From assembly GCA_014801985.1 (NCBI GenBank), contig JAAVDD010000014.1, forward strand, positions 1-35,560: 35,560 nucleotides of DNA, given 5' to 3'. The position numbers and the translations under genes are program-made. Shown one piece after another: positions 1 to 7,296 of this stretch (its first letter is position 1; every line of letters begins with the position of its first letter). The notes below the pieces were generated by a model. That model had not been told where the DNA came from and searched no databases. It saw only the letters and a list, made by a program, of their open reading frames with translations. The DNA comes from Bacteroides sp. Its GTDB lineage: Bacteria > Bacteroidota > Bacteroidia > Bacteroidales > Muribaculaceae.

Positions 1-642
1 ACATTCTCTACTGCAGCCGACAATCAGCCGGAGGTTACAATCCGTGTTCTTCAGGGTGAGCGTCCTATGGCAGCAGATGATAAGCTCCTCGGTGAGTTCA
101 ATCTTGGTGGTATCGCACCTGCACCCCGTGGTGTGCCGCAGATTGAGGTTACATTCGAGGTTGATGCCAACGGTATTCTTAACGTAACTGCTAAGGATAA
201 GGCTACCGGTAAGGAGCAGTCTATCCGTATCGAGGCTTCCAGCGGTCTTAGCGATGCTGAGATCCAGCGAATGAGAGATGAGGCTAAGGCAAATGAAGAA
301 GCTGATAAGAAAGCTAAGGAGCGTGCCGACAAGCTCAACCACGCCGACAGCGTTATCTTCCAGACTGAAAAGCAGCTCGCTGAGCTTGGTGATAAGATTC
401 CGGCTGATAAGAAAGCCGCTATCGAATCAGCTATCGAGCGTCTGAAAGAGGTTCACAAGAACCAGCTCGTTGAGGATGTTGACTCAGCAGTGAAGGCCGT
501 AACTGATGCACTCCAGGCAGCATCGCAGGATATCTATAATGCTCAGCAGGCAGCAGGGGCAGGTGCTCAGGCGGCTCCGGAAGAGCCCAAGCATGGCGAT
601 GAGAAAGATATCACTGATGTTGACTTCGAGGAAGTGAAGTAA
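1..642 (+). CDS. dnaK: Chaperone DnaK (Hsp70), 3' part only
   Basis: This is the C-terminal part of the Hsp70 chaperone DnaK, which binds unfolded peptides in the cytoplasm under ATP control with DnaJ and GrpE. The window opens inside the gene: the frame is open from base 1, and the visible part begins [20 protein letters not shown], the start of the substrate-binding beta domain. Next come [20 protein letters not shown] and [19 protein letters not shown], which are diagnostic for DnaK. A charged helical lid follows, then an Ala/Gln-rich tail ending DVDFEEVK, the usual acidic DnaK terminus. The ATPase domain lies upstream of the window. An internal ATG at 67 is not the start. A strong hairpin terminator follows 32 bp after the stop. 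Identification is certain; only the 5' end is missing. Confidence 0.97.
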   Translation, partial: TFSTAADNQPEVTIRVLQGERPMAADDKLLGEFNLGGIAPAPRGVPQIEVTFEVDANGILNVTAKDKATGKEQSIRIEASSGLSDAEIQRMRDEAKANEEADKKAKERADKLNHADSVIFQTEKQLAELGDKIPADKKAAIESAIERLKEVHKNQLVEDVDSAVKAVTDALQAASQDIYNAQQAAGAGAQAAPEEPKHGDEKDITDVDFEEVK

Positions 643-673
643 GGTAAGAATTTAATTTAGAATAATTTGTAAT

Positions 674-710
674 AAAAAGGTTGGAAAGTTATAACTTTCC
701 AACCTTTTTT
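674..710 (+). terminator. Rho-independent terminator after dnaK
   Basis: A near-perfect palindrome: the left arm AAAAAGGTTGGAAAGTT at 674-690 pairs with 693-709 (AACTTTCCAACCTTTTT) and ends in a T run at 705-710. It sits 32 bp after the dnaK stop codon and also has an A run on the 5' side, so it could work in both directions. Confidence 0.9.
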
Positions 711-727
711 CGTTTATTTGAATATTA

Positions 728-784
728 GTTCGTATGTTTGCACTCGCAAAGTCAACTGATGGTACCGAGTGCAAACCTACGAAC
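728..784. repeat. Imperfect 19-bp inverted repeat with CIRCE-like core
   Basis: Left arm 728-746 (GTTCGTATGTTTGCACTCG) and right arm 766-784 (CGAGTGCAAACCTACGAAC) are reverse complements except for one position, separated by 19 bp. The inner part of the arms reads TTTGCACTC and GAGTGCAAA, close to the half-sites of the HrcA operator CIRCE (TTAGCACTC-N9-GAGTGCTAA), but the spacing between them is 21 bp rather than 9. The arms also extend well beyond the CIRCE-like core. It could be a cruciform or hairpin, a protein-binding site, or the ends of a decayed small mobile element. There is no T tract after it, so it is not an obvious terminator. Confidence 0.6.
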
Positions 785-901
785 CAATTAAATACTTTTG
801 AATTGAGTGAAAAAATATGGACTTTATGAATCAAATAAACTATCTTGCGTTTTTTTTGCAATAATGCGTCAATGGAAGGTACTAATTTTAATAGTTTTTA
901 T

Positions 902-910
902 TAACTTTGC
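902..910 (+). promoter_or_regulatory. Bacteroidota -7 promoter element before the methyltransferase gene
   Basis: TAACTTTGC matches the Bacteroidota primary sigma -7 consensus TAnnTTTGY. No clear -33 TTTG is visible about 19 bp upstream. The element ends only 3 bp before the ATG at 914, so a transcript made from it would start at or just after that ATG. Confidence 0.55.
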
Positions 911-913
911 ACT

Positions 914-1886
914 ATGAAAGAATCTGAAAACATACAATCTTCCAAAGCCCATGAGAATACGGTAGAATCAGAACCGATGCCTGTTTTTGACGTCGACTTG
1001 AGCCGCAGATGGATTTCCGGGATTCCATATGAAGTGGCTTTCTGGAGAAGCTATTACAGCAACAGAAGTTCAAGAAAAGCGCTTATGAGCTGGTCGGAAT
1101 ATGGAAAGGAATGTAAGCTTGATGATTTCGATGTAAAGGCGTTCGTAGATGGTCTTGGAATTGAGGATCCGCTTATTGTCGATGTCGGTTGTGCGTTGAG
1201 CTATGTGCTTGGCAATAGAATCGGAGGCAGGCAATATAAACTGGAATATCTTGACCCCTTGGCTCCATACTACAATGACATTCTTGATGATTATTCATTA
1301 CCCTATCCGCGAATCACATTCGGAATGGGCGAGACTCTTGGTCTGCATTACCGAGAGGGCAGCGTGTCATTGCTGCATATTAGGAATGCGCTTGACCATA
1401 GCGTCCGGCCGATGACCGTCGTCTGGCAGGCTTTGATATGTCTGCATATAGGTGGGGTTCTCTATCTCAACCATAAGCCTAATGAGGCGGAACATGAGGC
1501 ATATCTCGGCTTTCATCAATATAATGTGGATTGCCGGGATGGTCGACTTGTGATTTGGAATAGGGAGGAGCGTATCGATGTGGGAGACGAACTCAATGGA
1601 TATGCGTCGGTGAAGGTTGTCGGTCACGGATGAAGGCCGGATAATAGGCGTCATTATCAAAACATCCGAAATTCCGTCAGACCATATGGCAGTGAGGGAA
1701 AGCCATGTATATGCTTCGGGTATGCTGGAGACGGTTTTGACATATTTCCATTCTGCACCCAATGTAATCAGCTACCAATGGAAACGCGGTGTGTTTTCGT
1801 TTGGACACCGGATGATGCGTCTTATTCCGGTAGGTATGGTAAAGCGCATAAAAAGGTTGATCAGTGGTAAAAAGGCCTCTATATAA
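914..1886 (+). pseudogene. SAM-dependent methyltransferase-like gene split by a frameshift
   Basis: The first part (914-1633, 239 codons) looks like a class I SAM-dependent methyltransferase. VDVGCALSYVLGN near residue 89 is the SAM-binding glycine motif in a weak form, followed by YLDPLAPYYNDIL, LHIRNALDHS and an LHIGGVLYLNHKPNEAE stretch typical of the post-motif region. It stops at 1633 after GYASVKVVGHG. In the +1 frame, from about 1617 to 1886, the sequence continues SVTDEGRIIGVIIKTSEIPS, which is what the last beta strand of this fold should look like, then a basic tail ending KRIKRLISGKK. Removing one base near 1617-1619 would join the halves into about 323 residues (SVKVSVTDEGRIIG). 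The downstream frame has only a TTG as possible start and a stop immediately before it at 1611. This is either a real inactivating indel or a sequence error. The substrate cannot be told. The start is uncertain: ATG 914 lies on the likely transcription start, and ATG 977 is an alternative. Confidence 0.65.
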
Positions 1887-1910
1887 ATATTTTTGATTAT
1901 AATTGAAGAT

Positions 1911-2689
1911 ATCTATAAGGCAGATCCAGCACGCTATGATGCTGGCATGGAATATCGCAGATGCGGACACAGCGGGATTCTTCTTCCGGAAGTATCGCTT
2001 GGTTTTTGACATAACTTCGGAGAGACCGCACCGCTTGAGAGAAGTAAGGACATGATGAAGTTTGCGTTCGACCATGGAGTCACTTCATTCGACCTCGCTA
2101 ACAATTATGGCTCCGGTTACGGCACGGCTGAGGAGACCCTTCAGGCGCTTGTCGATATTGTGAGGATGAGAAAGGCTCTGTATGTAGGTATTTTGCGTTG
2201 GCTGGTAGAGGCATCCCGTTTTGCTTTCGACTATCTTAAGCGCCATGATACACCGTGTCTGCTATTTCAAGACCGTCTTAACCTGGTTGACAGAAGATTA
2301 GAGCGCGACGAAACGCTCGAATGTCTACGGGAGAACCGGTGTGGTTTCATAGCATTCTCTCCCTTGGCTCAGGGTATACTGACCAACCGTTATCTCAATG
2401 GCATTCCGGCAGACTCAAGGGCTATGCAGCAACGCTTCCTTAAGTCTTCTCAGATCAGCGACGATCTTGTAGCGGCATAAGGAAACTTAACCCTATAGCC
2501 GAGCGTAGGGGCCAGACACTGGCTCAGATGTCTCTTTCATGGGTGCTGGCGCATCCGGGAATGACATCGGTCATAGTCGGAAGCAGCACAGCTCAGTTGG
2601 CCGACTCCCCGAAGGCGGCTCAATCCAAGGATTTCACTGCGGATGAACTCAAAGATTTAGAAGGCTTGGCTGCTTCGGTACAGTTGTGA
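1911..2689 (+). pseudogene. Aldo/keto reductase pseudogene (YghZ-like)
   Basis: Decayed member of the aldo/keto reductase family close to E. coli YghZ (L-glyceraldehyde-3-phosphate reductase type, NADPH-dependent, cytoplasmic). Recognisable blocks in order: YKADPARYDAGMEYRRCGHS, GILLPEVSLGF, a TGA at 2007-2009 where the family has Trp (WHNFG), FDLANNYGSGYGTAEE, TLQALVDIVRMRKALYVGI, FIAFSPLAQGILTNRYLNG, then from about 2478 in another frame RKLNPIAERRGQTLAQ, MSLSWVLAHPGMTSVIVGSS and a stop at 2687. Lesions: (1) in-frame stop at 2007; (2) a family alignment from memory suggests about 70-75 codons are missing in frame between AEE and TLQALV near 2134, which removes the catalytic Lys and His; (3) a one-base loss near 2476. 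The expected N-terminal ATG also appears as ATC at 1911. It cannot make an active enzyme. Confidence 0.85.
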
Positions 2690-2720
2690 CCAACTCCAGA
2701 ACATCCTATGCTACCATTGC

Positions 2721-2757
2721 GGGGGGATGCCGGCGGATCATAGCGCCGACATCCCCC
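2721..2757 (+). terminator. GC-rich hairpin after the reductase pseudogene
   Basis: GGGGGATG at 2722-2729 pairs with CATCCCCC at 2750-2757, and GGCG at 2732-2735 with CGCC at 2744-2747, leaving an 8-base loop. It lies 32 bp after the ancestral stop. There is no T run after it, so it is at best a weak or former terminator. Confidence 0.4.
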
Positions 2758-2766
2758 GTCATATAA

Positions 2767-3051
2767 TGCTCCGTCTCAGGCCCCATTTTTTATGAGACGG
2801 TAAACTGGGGCAATCCCAAGATACCTATCTCACAGTTTATGGATGCCCTCGGAGAGAAACCTGTCAAGGTGGTTGACGACTTCAATTTCTATTATGCTCC
2901 TTACCACGACGACACCGAGCCGATGTTTGTTGTCAACGACAAGCTAAAACGGTGGTATGACAATGTAACCGATGAAATGGGTAATCAATATCGAGACAAA
3001 TCTTATCATAATTTGCTTAATTCTATATATAGTGTTAACTTTGTAATCTAA
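2767..3051 (+). pseudogene. Unrecognised gene remnant upstream of tgt
   Basis: I do not recognise this sequence. A single open frame runs from after the stop at 2764 to 3051. It reads GPIFYETVNWGNPKIPIS, then a hydrophilic, aromatic-rich stretch including VVDDFNFYYAPYHDDTEPMF and VNDKLKRWYDNVTDEM. This looks like real protein sequence up to about residue M at 2980, but has no good start codon near its beginning (first ATG at 2839 is mid-domain). A hairpin, CCGTCTCA 2771-2778 with TGAGACGG 2793-2800, covers its 5' end. Its last 10-15 codons lie on the tgt promoter (3012-3045), so the natural C-terminus has probably been lost. I read it as an internal fragment of a larger gene. It could instead be a small intact gene starting at 2839. 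Confidence 0.4.
3012..3045 (+). promoter_or_regulatory. Promoter for tgt
   Basis: Bacteroidota-type promoter: TTTGC at 3012-3016 as the -33 element, 18 bp spacer, then TTAACTTTGTA at 3035-3045 as the -7 element. The tgt start codon is 21 bp downstream, giving a short leader. Confidence 0.8.
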
Positions 3052-3066
3052 TTAGAAAAGCATAAT

Positions 3067-4197
3067 ATGGATTTCAAAATAGAGGCTACTGCCCCATATA
3101 CTGCCGCTCGTGCCGGAGAGATCACCACCGATCATGGCAAGATTCCGACTCCGATATTCATGCCCGTCGGCACGGTTGGAAGCGTGAAGGCCGTTCATTT
3201 CAAGGAACTACGCGAGGATATAGATGCCAAGATTATCCTCGGTAACACATATCATCTTTATCTACGTCCGGGACTCGACGTGCTCCGAAAAGCCGGAGGA
3301 CTGCATAAGTTCAATAGCTGGGACCGTCCGATTCTTACGGATTCCGGTGGATTTCAGGTTTTCTCCCTCTCTTCCAACCGCAAACTGAAGGAGGAGGGTG
3401 CCTGGTTCCGCTCGCATATCGACGGCAGTAAACATCTCTTCACTCCTGAAAATGTTGTGGATATACAGCGTGTGATCGGAGCTGACATTATGATGGCCCT
3501 CGATGAATGCGCCCCCGGCACAGCTGATTACGATTACGCAAAGAAATCGTTAGGTCTCACCCACCGTTGGCTCGCCCGCGGATGGAAACATTATAATGAG
3601 ACCGAAGGAATTTATGGTTATAAGCAGGCCTACTTCCCTATTGTCCAAGGATGTGTCTATCCCGATTTGCGAAGAGAATCGGCAAAGTTTATTTCCGATC
3701 TCGGAGCCGAAGGGAACGCAATCGGCGGACTCGCCGTGGGTGAACCTACGGAGAAGATGTATGAGATGATCGAAGTGGTCAATGACATTCTTCCCACTGA
3801 CAAACCACGTTATCTTATGGGAGTCGGCACTCCTGCCAACATCCTTGAGGCAATCGACCGGGGAGTCGATATGATGGACTGCGTGATGCCAACCCGCAAC
3901 GGCCGCAACGGTATGCTGTTCACCCGAAACGGTATCATGAATATGCGAAATAAGAAATGGGCAGACGATTTCTCCCCTCTTGATCCGGGTGGTCCGTCGT
4001 TTGTAGATGAAACCTATTCGAAGGCATACGTAAGACATCTTTTCATCAGTCAGGAGATTCTTGCAATGCAGATTGCATCAATTCATAACCTCGCTTTCTA
4101 TCTTTGGCTTGTCGGAGAGGCTCGGAAGCATATTATAGCAGGTGATTTCAAGACATGGAAGGAAGAGATGGTTATCAATGTAACCCGTCGCCTATAA
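3067..4197 (+). CDS. tgt: tRNA-guanine transglycosylase (queuine tRNA-ribosyltransferase)
   Basis: TGT swaps guanine-34 in the anticodon of GUN tRNAs for preQ1, a step in queuosine synthesis in the cytoplasm. It is 376 residues, normal for bacterial TGT. Visible motifs: DSGGFQVFSLSS with the base-binding Asp at residue 92, HIDGS near 118, TPENVVDIQ, IVQGCVYPDLRRES near 192 (QGC where many family members have QGG or QGS), GGLAVGEP near 220, and GVDMMDCVMPTRNGRNG, in which Asp271 is the catalytic nucleophile. The usual C-terminal zinc ligands CxCxxC are absent: residues 303-323 (SPLDPGGPSFVDETYSKAYV) hold no cysteine, although the later His340 of the zinc site remains. The rest of the fold looks intact, so I expect an active enzyme with no or altered zinc binding. 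It has its own promoter and the lptF/G gene follows 12 bp later. Confidence 0.96.
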   Translation: MDFKIEATAPYTAARAGEITTDHGKIPTPIFMPVGTVGSVKAVHFKELREDIDAKIILGNTYHLYLRPGLDVLRKAGGLHKFNSWDRPILTDSGGFQVFSLSSNRKLKEEGAWFRSHIDGSKHLFTPENVVDIQRVIGADIMMALDECAPGTADYDYAKKSLGLTHRWLARGWKHYNETEGIYGYKQAYFPIVQGCVYPDLRRESAKFISDLGAEGNAIGGLAVGEPTEKMYEMIEVVNDILPTDKPRYLMGVGTPANILEAIDRGVDMMDCVMPTRNGRNGMLFTRNGIMNMRNKKWADDFSPLDPGGPSFVDETYSKAYVRHLFISQEILAMQIASIHNLAFYLWLVGEARKHIIAGDFKTWKEEMVINVTRRL

Positions 4198-4209
4198 TCC
4201 CTCTGCCTA

Positions 4210-5517
4210 ATGAAGGAGATTGATGATAAATTATTAGATCCTGTCGTTACCGAAGGATCGGAGGAGGATAACACTTCACAAACGGGTGAAGCGATTGCTG
4301 ACGAAGAGATTGCCGAAACTGATGTGGAGGCTGTAACTCTCGTGAGCGAACCTCTCAAACCCAAAAGGGAAAGCAAGATCGGAAAAGGAATTAAGAGTGT
4401 GCTGAAATGGATATGGAGACGCATTGTTAACATTTTCGCAATCCGACGCATCGACTGGTTCATCCTCAAGAAGTTTCTGGGCACATACCTTATGGCCACG
4501 ATTCTTATGTTGGCCGTAATCTCGATGTTTGACGTCACTGAGAAACTTGATGCTTTCCTTACCGCTCCTTTTAAAGAAACGATTTTTGATTATTTCATGT
4601 CGTTTCTCCCCTATTTCGCCCTTATGCTCTCCCCTCTCTTCGTGTTTATATCCGTGATTTTCTTCACAACAAAGCTGGCAGGCAACTCGGAAATTATCGC
4701 TATTCTTTCGAGCGGCATCAGTTTCAGGCGTCTTCTGAGGCCATATATGATGGGGGCGGCTATAATTGCAGCTCTTACTTTTGTGATGAGCAACTATCTT
4801 ATCCCCCCGACCAATCAGCGCCGAATAAACTATACCAACAAGTATGTGAAAAACAAGAGCGTCACCACCGGGCTTGATATTCAGCTCATGGCAAGTCCCG
4901 GAGTGGTATGCTATATCGGAAGATTCGAAAATGGAACGAAAACCGGATACCGTTTCTCGCTCGATAAGTTCAACGGAAAGCAGCTCGTGTCGCGAATGAC
5001 AGCCCAGACTGTTGTCTACGACACCACACGTATGTATCATTGGACCGTGCGCGACTATATGATCCGAGATTTTGATGGCAAGAGGGAGAAAATAAAATCG
5101 GGAACCAAACTCGACACCATAATTCCTATCGAGCCTCGCGACTTCCTAATCTCTGTCAACGACCAAGAGACTCTGACGACTCCCCAGATCACGGAGTATG
5201 TGGAGAAACAGCGGATGCGCGGAGTAGCCAATATCAAGGGATTTGAGATCGAGAGAGAAAAAAGGTATGCTTCCACTGCTGCCGCTTTTATCCTTACACT
5301 GATCGGGATGTCGCTTTCTTCGAAGAAATCAAAAGGGGGAATGGGACTGAATATCGGTATCGGATTGGCATTGAGTTTCAGCTATATCTTATTCTCGACT
5401 GTGACAAGTTCATTTGCTGTCAATGGCCTGACCACACCCTTCATTGCAATGCAGATTCCTAACGTGGTCTATCTCATCATTGGCATTTACCTATACCATA
5501 GAGCTGCGAAATTCTAA
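4210..5517 (+). CDS. LptF/LptG-family permease (YjgP/YjgQ)
   Basis: Inner-membrane subunit of the Lpt ABC exporter that extracts lipopolysaccharide from the inner membrane and passes it to the periplasmic bridge with LptB and LptC. 435 residues. Residues 1-60 are an acidic cytoplasmic extension rich in Glu and Asp that is not part of the family core. A basic segment follows (KRESKIGKGIKSVLKWIWRR), then RIDWFILKKFLGTYL, the standard family entry into helix 1 (about 92-115). Further helices lie near 130-155 and 175-197. A periplasmic beta-rich domain spans about 205-335 and three more helices lie at about 350-430. F versus G cannot be decided. It starts 12 bp after tgt and probably shares its transcript. 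A hairpin terminator lies about 90 bp after the stop. Confidence 0.9.
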   Translation: MKEIDDKLLDPVVTEGSEEDNTSQTGEAIADEEIAETDVEAVTLVSEPLKPKRESKIGKGIKSVLKWIWRRIVNIFAIRRIDWFILKKFLGTYLMATILMLAVISMFDVTEKLDAFLTAPFKETIFDYFMSFLPYFALMLSPLFVFISVIFFTTKLAGNSEIIAILSSGISFRRLLRPYMMGAAIIAALTFVMSNYLIPPTNQRRINYTNKYVKNKSVTTGLDIQLMASPGVVCYIGRFENGTKTGYRFSLDKFNGKQLVSRMTAQTVVYDTTRMYHWTVRDYMIRDFDGKREKIKSGTKLDTIIPIEPRDFLISVNDQETLTTPQITEYVEKQRMRGVANIKGFEIEREKRYASTAAAFILTLIGMSLSSKKSKGGMGLNIGIGLALSFSYILFSTVTSSFAVNGLTTPFIAMQIPNVVYLIIGIYLYHRAAKF

Positions 5518-5527
5518 TTTCCCCCTC

Positions 5528-5570
5528 ATGTTACTTTTCATGTTACCCTCTATGTTACCTTCCATGTTAC
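5528..5570. repeat. Four ATGTTAC repeats with an exact 12-bp period
   Basis: ATGTTAC occurs at 5528-5534, 5540-5546, 5552-5558 and 5564-5570, always 12 bp apart, with pyrimidine-rich 5-bp spacers (TTTTC, CCTCT, CTTCC). The array starts 11 bp after the permease stop codon, before the shared terminator. All four 7-mers are identical while the spacers have diverged, which argues for either recent slippage or selection on the 7-mer. Confidence 0.75.
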
Positions 5571-5603
5571 TTTTTCATATAAGCTAAAAAGTTTCATATT
5601 AAC

Positions 5604-5640
5604 TAAGAAAGCCGCGAACATCAATTTCGCGGCTTTCTTA
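5604..5640. terminator. Bidirectional terminator overlapping the end of folK
   Basis: TAAGAAAGCCGCGAA at 5604-5618 pairs perfectly over 15 bp with TTCGCGGCTTTCTTA at 5626-5640, with a 7-base loop. It lies between the plus-strand permease and the minus-strand folK and could stop both. The T tracts are short on both sides. The right arm and part of the loop encode the last codons of folK (stop at 5621-5623). Confidence 0.8.
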
Positions 5641-6001
5641 TATCTTCATATCCTATCCTGAAAAACTCTCTTGAAAAATCTACAGGTCGAATTATTTCAC
5701 CATCCCAAATCACTATATCTATATCTATCGGCACTTCCTTACGGATTCGAGCCTCATCTGTTCGCCCGCAGTCCCTCTCATATACCTTCAACCTGCGATT
5801 GAACTCCTCAAGTTCGAGTCCGGTCTTTCCACAGGCGACAGCATTGAAATAAGAGGCTCCATAACCATGCACTTCCGGAGTTTCGTAAACATCCGAAGAT
5901 TGCATATCATCAAGCAGACTTCCGATCCATCTCAATGCCGCCTCCACATTCCCCTTCTTATCCCCATAATTACTGCCGAATGACAGGAATACTTCACTCA
6001 T
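5621..6001 (-). CDS. folK: 2-amino-4-hydroxy-6-hydroxymethyldihydropteridine pyrophosphokinase (HPPK)
   Basis: HPPK transfers pyrophosphate from ATP to 6-hydroxymethyl-7,8-dihydropterin in folate synthesis (cytoplasm). 126 residues, shorter than the roughly 160 of E. coli. Motifs: VFLSFGSNYGDKKGNV at the N-terminus (family LGSNxGD), YETPEVHGYGASYFNAV (pterin pocket), and ERDCGR...EVPIDIDIVIWDGEI, whose Asp pair binds the two magnesium ions. The last seven or so codons (IRKPRN, stop) lie in the terminator hairpin at 5604-5640, so the C-terminus may have been set by read-through into the hairpin. It begins 6 bp after the metallophosphoesterase stop, so the two are co-transcribed. Confidence 0.92.
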   Translation of the reverse strand: MSEVFLSFGSNYGDKKGNVEAALRWIGSLLDDMQSSDVYETPEVHGYGASYFNAVACGKTGLELEEFNRRLKVYERDCGRTDEARIRKEVPIDIDIVIWDGEIIRPVDFSREFFRIGYEDIRKPRN

Positions 6002-6007
6002 CTCAAT

Positions 6008-7246
6008 CTATCGCTGTAGTGTTATTTCAGTTATTTCCGGATAGGCAGCCCCGATGCGCGAAGGCATTCCGACTTCCCCTGAACCGATATTGACGTATAG
6101 ATTCATCGGATACCCTTCCTGATTATTCTCATTGTATAGACCTCCCCAACGTTCATATTTGAACACTGACGGACTCCATTGCCAACCGCCTACACGCAGC
6201 ATCATCTGCATTGCATGGGTGTGGCCTGCAAGGGAAAGGTCTATATTGGATATTTTAAGCACCTCCCTATTCCAATGTTCAGGATTATGTGTGAGAAGCA
6301 CCTTGAATTTATTATCATTAAGATTATAGGCAGAGTCGCGGCTTTCATTGTAGGCATCGCGGAGACGACCATACTCCGGGAAGGGAGGTTCTCCCCAATT
6401 CTCCACTCCTATCATAACAATGGAATCATTCCCTTTCACAAGAAAGTCATGTTCATTATTAAGAAGTTTCCATCCCATCTCCTTTTCCCATTGTGCAAGA
6501 AGACGATTGTTGGCTTTATGGTCCTCCTCATTTTTCCAATCGATATAATCTCCATAATCATGATTCCCCAATATGGAATAGACTCCATCCTTGGCCTTTA
6601 GTCGGGAAAGGGTTTTCAAGAAAGGTCGGAGCTCTTCAGTGCGACGGTTCACGATATCTCCCGTAAAGACTATGACATCAGGATTCAGCGAATTGATTTC
6701 ATTCACAAGCTTAGCCACAAAGGTGGTATCCTCACCCCATGTTCCTACATGCGCATCACTGAATTGCACAATCTTGTATCCGTTGAAGCTCTGTGGCAAC
6801 TTACTGGAAGTGATAGTGATTTTGTTTACCTCAATCTCTCTTCTCGTGAAGAATACTCCCCACCAAAGAGTAAGGAAAATCCATATACCCACTACCAGAC
6901 CGGTCACTCCTGCTGCATTTCCCTGCTTACCGCTCCTTCCGCATATTCGGCTGCCGACTCTTCCGATGAGCGAGATGATAGCATAGAGTGTCTTGGGTAT
7001 ATAGATGGATAGGAAACTATAGAGTAGCCACATCACGGGTATGATGTCGGCATCCTCTTTTCTCACCGGAATGCACATTATGGCGATAAGCAACGCATAG
7101 CCTATGGTCATGGATATATAATAACATATTCTCCAGACTTTACGATGTCTCTCCTCCACCCTGCGATTGATGTCGCGCAGGATATAGAAGTCAACCACCA
7201 AAGCCAACAAGGCGAGTATTATCAGAAAGAAAAAAGGGAGTCGCAT
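6008..7246 (-). CDS. Membrane-anchored metallophosphoesterase (YkuE/YaeI-type)
   Basis: 412 residues. The N-terminal third is membrane: helices at about 3-21, 40-60, 70-93 and 114-134. The rest is a calcineurin-like phosphoesterase domain: FSDAHVG (Asp164, His166), FTGDIVN (Asp197), LGNHDYG (Asn228, His229, Asp230), LLTHNPEHW and LAGHTHAMQ. These supply all ligands of the two-metal centre. Related proteins hydrolyse UDP-diacylglucosamine or other phospho-lipids at the membrane, so a lipid substrate is plausible but unproven. It lies 50 bp downstream of the acyltransferase gene and 6 bp upstream of folK, so the three probably form one transcript. The start (MRLPFFF) gives a normal first membrane helix. 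Confidence 0.88.
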   Translation of the reverse strand: MRLPFFFLIILALLALVVDFYILRDINRRVEERHRKVWRICYYISMTIGYALLIAIMCIPVRKEDADIIPVMWLLYSFLSIYIPKTLYAIISLIGRVGSRICGRSGKQGNAAGVTGLVVGIWIFLTLWWGVFFTRREIEVNKITITSSKLPQSFNGYKIVQFSDAHVGTWGEDTTFVAKLVNEINSLNPDVIVFTGDIVNRRTEELRPFLKTLSRLKAKDGVYSILGNHDYGDYIDWKNEEDHKANNRLLAQWEKEMGWKLLNNEHDFLVKGNDSIVMIGVENWGEPPFPEYGRLRDAYNESRDSAYNLNDNKFKVLLTHNPEHWNREVLKISNIDLSLAGHTHAMQMMLRVGGWQWSPSVFKYERWGGLYNENNQEGYPMNLYVNIGSGEVGMPSRIGAAYPEITEITLQR

Positions 7247-7296
7247 TTTAGAAATTTAATCCTTATTTTTATAAATCCAATCAAAGAGACCTGCTG

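Noticed and set aside
2007..2009. TGA read as tryptophan (code 4 or recoding) in the reductase
   Set aside because: Other genes in the window use TGG for Trp and TGA as a normal stop (e.g. folK, recR-group neighbours). The same gene also has a deletion and a frameshift, so it is simply a pseudogene.
4276..5040. 254-codon minus-strand frame opposite the permease
   Set aside because: It is a shadow of the LptF/G coding sequence with a Cys/His-rich unlikely translation and no start context.
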